A model generated the notes under the pieces. That model was not told the origin of the DNA. It worked only from the letters and a program-made list of their open reading frames with translations, and searched no databases. Shown piece after piece: positions 60,788 to 64,000 of a DNA stretch of 64,000 nt. This DNA comes from Iodidimonas muriae (lineage in GTDB: Bacteria > Pseudomonadota > Alphaproteobacteria > Sphingomonadales > Rhodothalassiaceae), in assembly GCF_014647255.1 (NCBI RefSeq), contig NZ_BMOV01000001.1, forward strand, positions 1 to 64,000, given 5' to 3'. The number at the start of each line of letters is the position of its first letter. Position 1 is the stretch's first letter. Position numbers and translations under genes: made by a program.

Positions 60788-62938
60788 ATGATCAAACGCA
60801 TTACTATTGGTTCGGGTATGGCGGTGGCTCTTGCCAGTTGCCTTGTGGCTGTGATCGCTTGGTCGCCTTTGCCGGATTTCAATGCGGACGCTGCCATAAA
60901 GGCCGCGCAATCCTATGATGTCGAAGTGATCCGCGATGAGTATGGCGTGCCGCATATTTTTGGCGCCCGCGATCAGGATGTGGCCTTTGGTCTTGGCTAT
61001 GCCCATATGGAAGACGATTGGCAAACCATAGAGATGGTGGTCTTGATGGCACGCGGAGCCTTGGCCCGCCGTGATGGCGCAGAGGCCGCCCCCACAGATT
61101 ATCTGGTGCGCATGTTCGGGGTGCAAAAAGCCGTGGCCGAACGGTATGAAACCGATCTCAGCCCAAAGATGCGCGCGGTTCTGGAAGGCTATGCCGCCGG
61201 GATCAATCTTTATGCCGCGGATCATCCCGATCGGGTCAATCCCCTTGCTTTGCCGGTTTCGGCGCAGGATGTGGTGGCGGGCTTTGTGTTTCGCGCTCCC
61301 TTTTTCTATGGGCTGGAACGTGTTTTGAAGGATTTGTCGCAAGCTGATCCTGAACAAACCGCGTTCAATGATGCCATTCGTACGGCGCTTCATTTAAAGG
61401 CCGGTGCGCATCTTGGCTCCAATGCCATGGCCGTGGCTCCGGGCCGTTCGGAGGATGGGCACACCCGTTTGATGGTGAATTCCCATCAGCCCTATACGGG
61501 GCCGGTGGCATGGTATGAAGCGCATCTCCAGTCCGATGAAGGCTGGGCTGCCAATGGGGCGCTGTTTCCCGGCTCGCCGGTGATGCTGGTGGGGCACAAT
61601 CGGGATCTGGGGTGGGCGCATACGGTGAACGAGCCGGATCTGGTGGATATTTATCGGCTGGAAGTGGATGATGTCGATGATCCCGTTCGCTACCGCTATG
61701 ATGGGGAGTGGCGCGCCTTGGAGCGTGATACGGCCCATCTGCAGGTGCGTCTTTGGGGGCCATTTTCATGGACCTTCAAAGAACCGCTCTATCGCAGCGT
61801 GCATGGCCCGGTTTTGAAAACGCCCAAAGGGGTGTTCGCCATCGCTTTTGCCGGAGAAGGGGATGTGCGGGCGGTGGAGCAATGGTACCGCATGAACAAG
61901 GCAGAAAGCCTGACAGGCTGGATGGATGCCATGGCGATGATGGCGGTTCCCAGCCTGAATACGGTTTATGCGGATAAGGCGGGCAATATTGCCTTTGTTT
62001 ATAATGCCCGTATTCCAGACCGTGCGCCCGGTGCAGATTATGAGGGTATTTTGCCCGGCAATGATCCGCATTTGGTATGGCGCGGTGTGCGGCCCTTTTC
62101 AGAGGTGCCAAAGATCGTCAATCCGCAATCGGGTTATCTGGTGAGCGCCAATAGCACCCCCTTGCGGGCCAGTGATGTGGCCGATGATTTGAAGGAAAGC
62201 GATTTTCCACCGGATTTGGGCATAGAACGCCATCTGACCAATCGCGCTTTGCGGGCCTTGGCGCTGTTTGGCAAGGATACATCCATCAGCGCTGAAGAAT
62301 TTTTGCGTTATAAATTCGATAAAGCCTATGCGCCGGGGTCCAATATGTCGCGTTTTGTGCGCTATATTTCGGGCCGTGATTTCCGCGACCAGCCTAAGCT
62401 TTTGGAAGCGCAGCAGCTTTTGCTGGATTGGGACGGGACGGCGGAATTGGAAAGCGAAGGCGCGGCTCTGGCAATTCTGGGTAGCCTGAAAGCGGTGCAT
62501 AGCTTTGAATTCAAGGGCTGGGATATGGACCCGGTAGAAGCCTTTGAGGAAACGGTGGATGCGCTGCACAAGCATTATGGAACCGTTCATGTGCCCTGGT
62601 CGAAAATCAACAAGGTCTATCGCGGCGATCAAGAAGCAAGTCTTGGTGGCGGGCCGGATACCTTGCGTGCGGTTTATGGCGGCAATAGCCTAGCAGAGGA
62701 TGGCACTTTGCACGGCATGGCGGGGGATAGCTATATCCAGCTTGTGGATTGGGATGAAAACGGTCAGGTGAAGGCATGGGCCGTGCATCAATTCGGATCG
62801 GCCACATTGGATGAACGCTCCCCCCATTATGGCGACCAGCTATCCCTTTTTGCTGCGGAACGATTAAGGCCTGTCGATCAAACTATGCCGAGCCTTGCAT
62901 CAAAGGCCAGCAGCCGCTACCGCTTGCCCCGGCGATAA
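60788..62938 (+). CDS. PvdQ-like Ntn-hydrolase acylase (penicillin amidase family)
   Basis: 716 residues. Signal anchor at residues about 8-26, then an alpha subunit. Self-cleavage should occur before Ser211 in HLGSNAMAVAPGRSEDG, which aligns with the beta-chain start of AHL acylase PvdQ. The oxyanion/Asn motif is GWAHTVNEPD and the conserved His is in VNSHQPY. Such enzymes cleave acyl amides including N-acyl-homoserine lactones or antibiotics; the true substrate is not known here. The ORF is open further upstream, but the family start is at ATG 60788. Confidence 0.9.
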   Translation: MIKRITIGSGMAVALASCLVAVIAWSPLPDFNADAAIKAAQSYDVEVIRDEYGVPHIFGARDQDVAFGLGYAHMEDDWQTIEMVVLMARGALARRDGAEAAPTDYLVRMFGVQKAVAERYETDLSPKMRAVLEGYAAGINLYAADHPDRVNPLALPVSAQDVVAGFVFRAPFFYGLERVLKDLSQADPEQTAFNDAIRTALHLKAGAHLGSNAMAVAPGRSEDGHTRLMVNSHQPYTGPVAWYEAHLQSDEGWAANGALFPGSPVMLVGHNRDLGWAHTVNEPDLVDIYRLEVDDVDDPVRYRYDGEWRALERDTAHLQVRLWGPFSWTFKEPLYRSVHGPVLKTPKGVFAIAFAGEGDVRAVEQWYRMNKAESLTGWMDAMAMMAVPSLNTVYADKAGNIAFVYNARIPDRAPGADYEGILPGNDPHLVWRGVRPFSEVPKIVNPQSGYLVSANSTPLRASDVADDLKESDFPPDLGIERHLTNRALRALALFGKDTSISAEEFLRYKFDKAYAPGSNMSRFVRYISGRDFRDQPKLLEAQQLLLDWDGTAELESEGAALAILGSLKAVHSFEFKGWDMDPVEAFEETVDALHKHYGTVHVPWSKINKVYRGDQEASLGGGPDTLRAVYGGNSLAEDGTLHGMAGDSYIQLVDWDENGQVKAWAVHQFGSATLDERSPHYGDQLSLFAAERLRPVDQTMPSLASKASSRYRLPRR

Positions 62939-63061
62939 GGATGGCGCACAGTTATCACTGGTGGCTGATATCGGGCAGGACTGTCTTGTTTTCGCCTTGG
63001 GTTGACGCATAAAATAAACCGCAAGACGGCTTCTGACGATCATTCTGGTTGTGGAAAAGAG

Positions 63062-63580
63062 ATGAGCACAAACAAGGGAAAGGGGGCGGGTGCAACCATT
63101 CTGGCAGGGCCGGGCCTGATTCGCCAGCCTTCGGCGGTGGCCGAACGGTTGGACGATAAATTGTCCGGGATGGTCGCTGCCTTGGAAGAGATTGCCAATT
63201 GCCCCACGCCGGAAGCGGGCCCGGGCCTTTCATCGAATTTCGATCTGCCCGAAGGATTGAATCCGGGGGCGCGGCTGCTGCGCTTTTGCGATGCCTTGCG
63301 CGAAATGAGCGGCCCCTTGCTGTTTGATCTGGCCAAAACCTATGTGGATGTGGTGCGGACCCAGCGCTTGTCGCCGGATGCCCATATCAATTTATTCGAG
63401 CAGCGCACCACGGCCCTGATTGACTATTTTGTAGAGCTGGCACAGGTGCATGGGGTGGCTTTTGCAACCCGTGAAGGCCCTTTGTCGCCGGATTTTGTCG
63501 AGCAGACACTGGCCGGCCTGCGGGGCAGTCTTGATGAAGATCGGGATGGCGCCCGGTTGGCGGCGCTCAACGTTCATTGA
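63062..63580 (+). CDS. Conserved-looking cytosolic protein, unknown
   Basis: 172 residues from ATG 63062 (AAGAG just before it; an in-frame start 20 codons upstream is possible). No signal peptide. Mixed alpha-helical sequence with a low-complexity N-terminus; [27 protein letters not shown] and [20 protein letters not shown] look like paired helices. No family recognised. Its 3' end overlaps the convergent moaB gene by 14 nt. Confidence 0.65.
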   Translation: MSTNKGKGAGATILAGPGLIRQPSAVAERLDDKLSGMVAALEEIANCPTPEAGPGLSSNFDLPEGLNPGARLLRFCDALREMSGPLLFDLAKTYVDVVRTQRLSPDAHINLFEQRTTALIDYFVELAQVHGVAFATREGPLSPDFVEQTLAGLRGSLDEDRDGARLAALNVH

Positions 63581-64000
63581 GCCGGGGCATCAACTCCACG
63601 AAATTACAAGGCCGGAAACGGTTATCCAATTGATCGTGCAGAATTTTATCCCAACCATCCTTGCAGGCGCCAGTGGAGCCGGGCAGGGCAAATAAATAGG
63701 TGCCGCCCGCAACGCCCCCGGTGGCGCGGGACTGGATTGTGGATGTCCCGATGATCGGATAGCTAAGGGCACGAAACAGCTCGCCAAAGCCGGGAATAGC
63801 CTTGTCATATAAGGCCTCAAAGGCTTCCGGTGTGACATCGCGTCCGGTAACGCCGGTGCCGCCCGTTGCGATCACAACATCCACATCAGATGATGCAATC
63901 CATGTTTTCAGATGCGATTGAATGGCCGCAATATCATCGGCAACAATGGCCCTGTCCGCCAGCCTGTGTCCGGCACGACCAAGCCTGTCCACAAGGCAAT
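63567..64000 (-). CDS. moaB: Molybdenum cofactor biosynthesis protein B (MoaB/MogA), 5' end outside the window
   Basis: About 144 codons are visible and the frame remains open at the window edge, so the N-terminus (roughly 30-40 residues in full-length MoaB) is missing. The core MPT-binding motif is present: [23 protein letters not shown], then [17 protein letters not shown]. Acts in adenylylation of molybdopterin. MsrP is a Mo-enzyme that needs this pathway. Confidence 0.9.
   Translation of the reverse strand, partial: CLVDRLGRAGHRLADRAIVADDIAAIQSHLKTWIASSDVDVVIATGGTGVTGRDVTPEAFEALYDKAIPGFGELFRALSYPIIGTSTIQSRATGGVAGGTYLFALPGSTGACKDGWDKILHDQLDNRFRPCNFVELMPRLNER

Overview
The window looks like chromosomal DNA of an alphaproteobacterium of moderately high GC. 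The strongest evidence is the gene order erpA / dgt-argS-SPOR-nagZ-M50-scpA-scpB-(ABC ATPase)-tatA-tatB-tatC-serS-surE (45.7-58.3 kb), which follows the arrangement known from Alphaproteobacteria. UbiK, short HPF, GTG starts, ATGA/GTGA stop-start overlaps and a GTTC-N7-GTTC site (the alphaproteobacterial LexA box) agree with this. I see no rRNA, tRNA, CRISPR array, insertion sequence or prophage. Coding density is high, and no stretch over 300 bases lacks a gene.

Layout: 0-4 kb carries msrQ/msrP (periplasmic methionine sulfoxide repair), a YqgE protein, trmL and hemF. 4.1-5.1 kb is an ArsR-family repressor overlapping a membrane-protein gene, with a palindromic operator at the start. 5.2-9.4 kb has a TonB-domain lipoprotein, a nitronate monooxygenase, a PA0069-type radical SAM gene behind a perfect SOS-box match, a YbjN protein and ubiK. 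9.6-13.4 kb is lgt-midA-pgeF and prs with a structured leader. 13.5-19 kb has a CoA-binding protein, an Mrp ATPase, hflK-hflC-DUF2065 and a Do-family protease. 19-27 kb is envelope and secreted genes: YceI, a tandem pair of unrecognised secreted paralogs, DUF6702 and two tandem M1 metallopeptidases with a nearly identical internal tract. 27-32 kb holds a GNAT-nitrilase fusion, a CDF metal exporter, an M20 hydrolase and hpf.

32.3-35.4 kb is a zinc module: a ZnuD-like TonB receptor divergent from zur, with an imperfect inverted repeat between them. 35-41 kb has an MscS channel, small membrane proteins, a CBS protein, a class III aminotransferase and a DMT transporter. 40.9-45.6 kb is the most unusual part. 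It has a stand-alone Hen1-type RNA 2'-O-methyltransferase domain, then a tightly overlapping operon of sulfotransferase, paraoxonase-like lipoprotein and NAD-dependent SDR, divergent from a 2OG-Fe(II) oxygenase. After the housekeeping block, 58-64 kb has an MFS transporter, a YVTN beta-propeller protein, a PvdQ-like acylase, an unknown protein and a moaB gene cut by the window end.

Best leads: the SOS box before the radical SAM gene, the lone Hen1 domain, the sulfotransferase/paraoxonase/SDR/oxygenase cluster, the gene-conversion-like tract in the M1 pair, and the structured prs leader. All functional calls are from sequence reading only; no database search was run.
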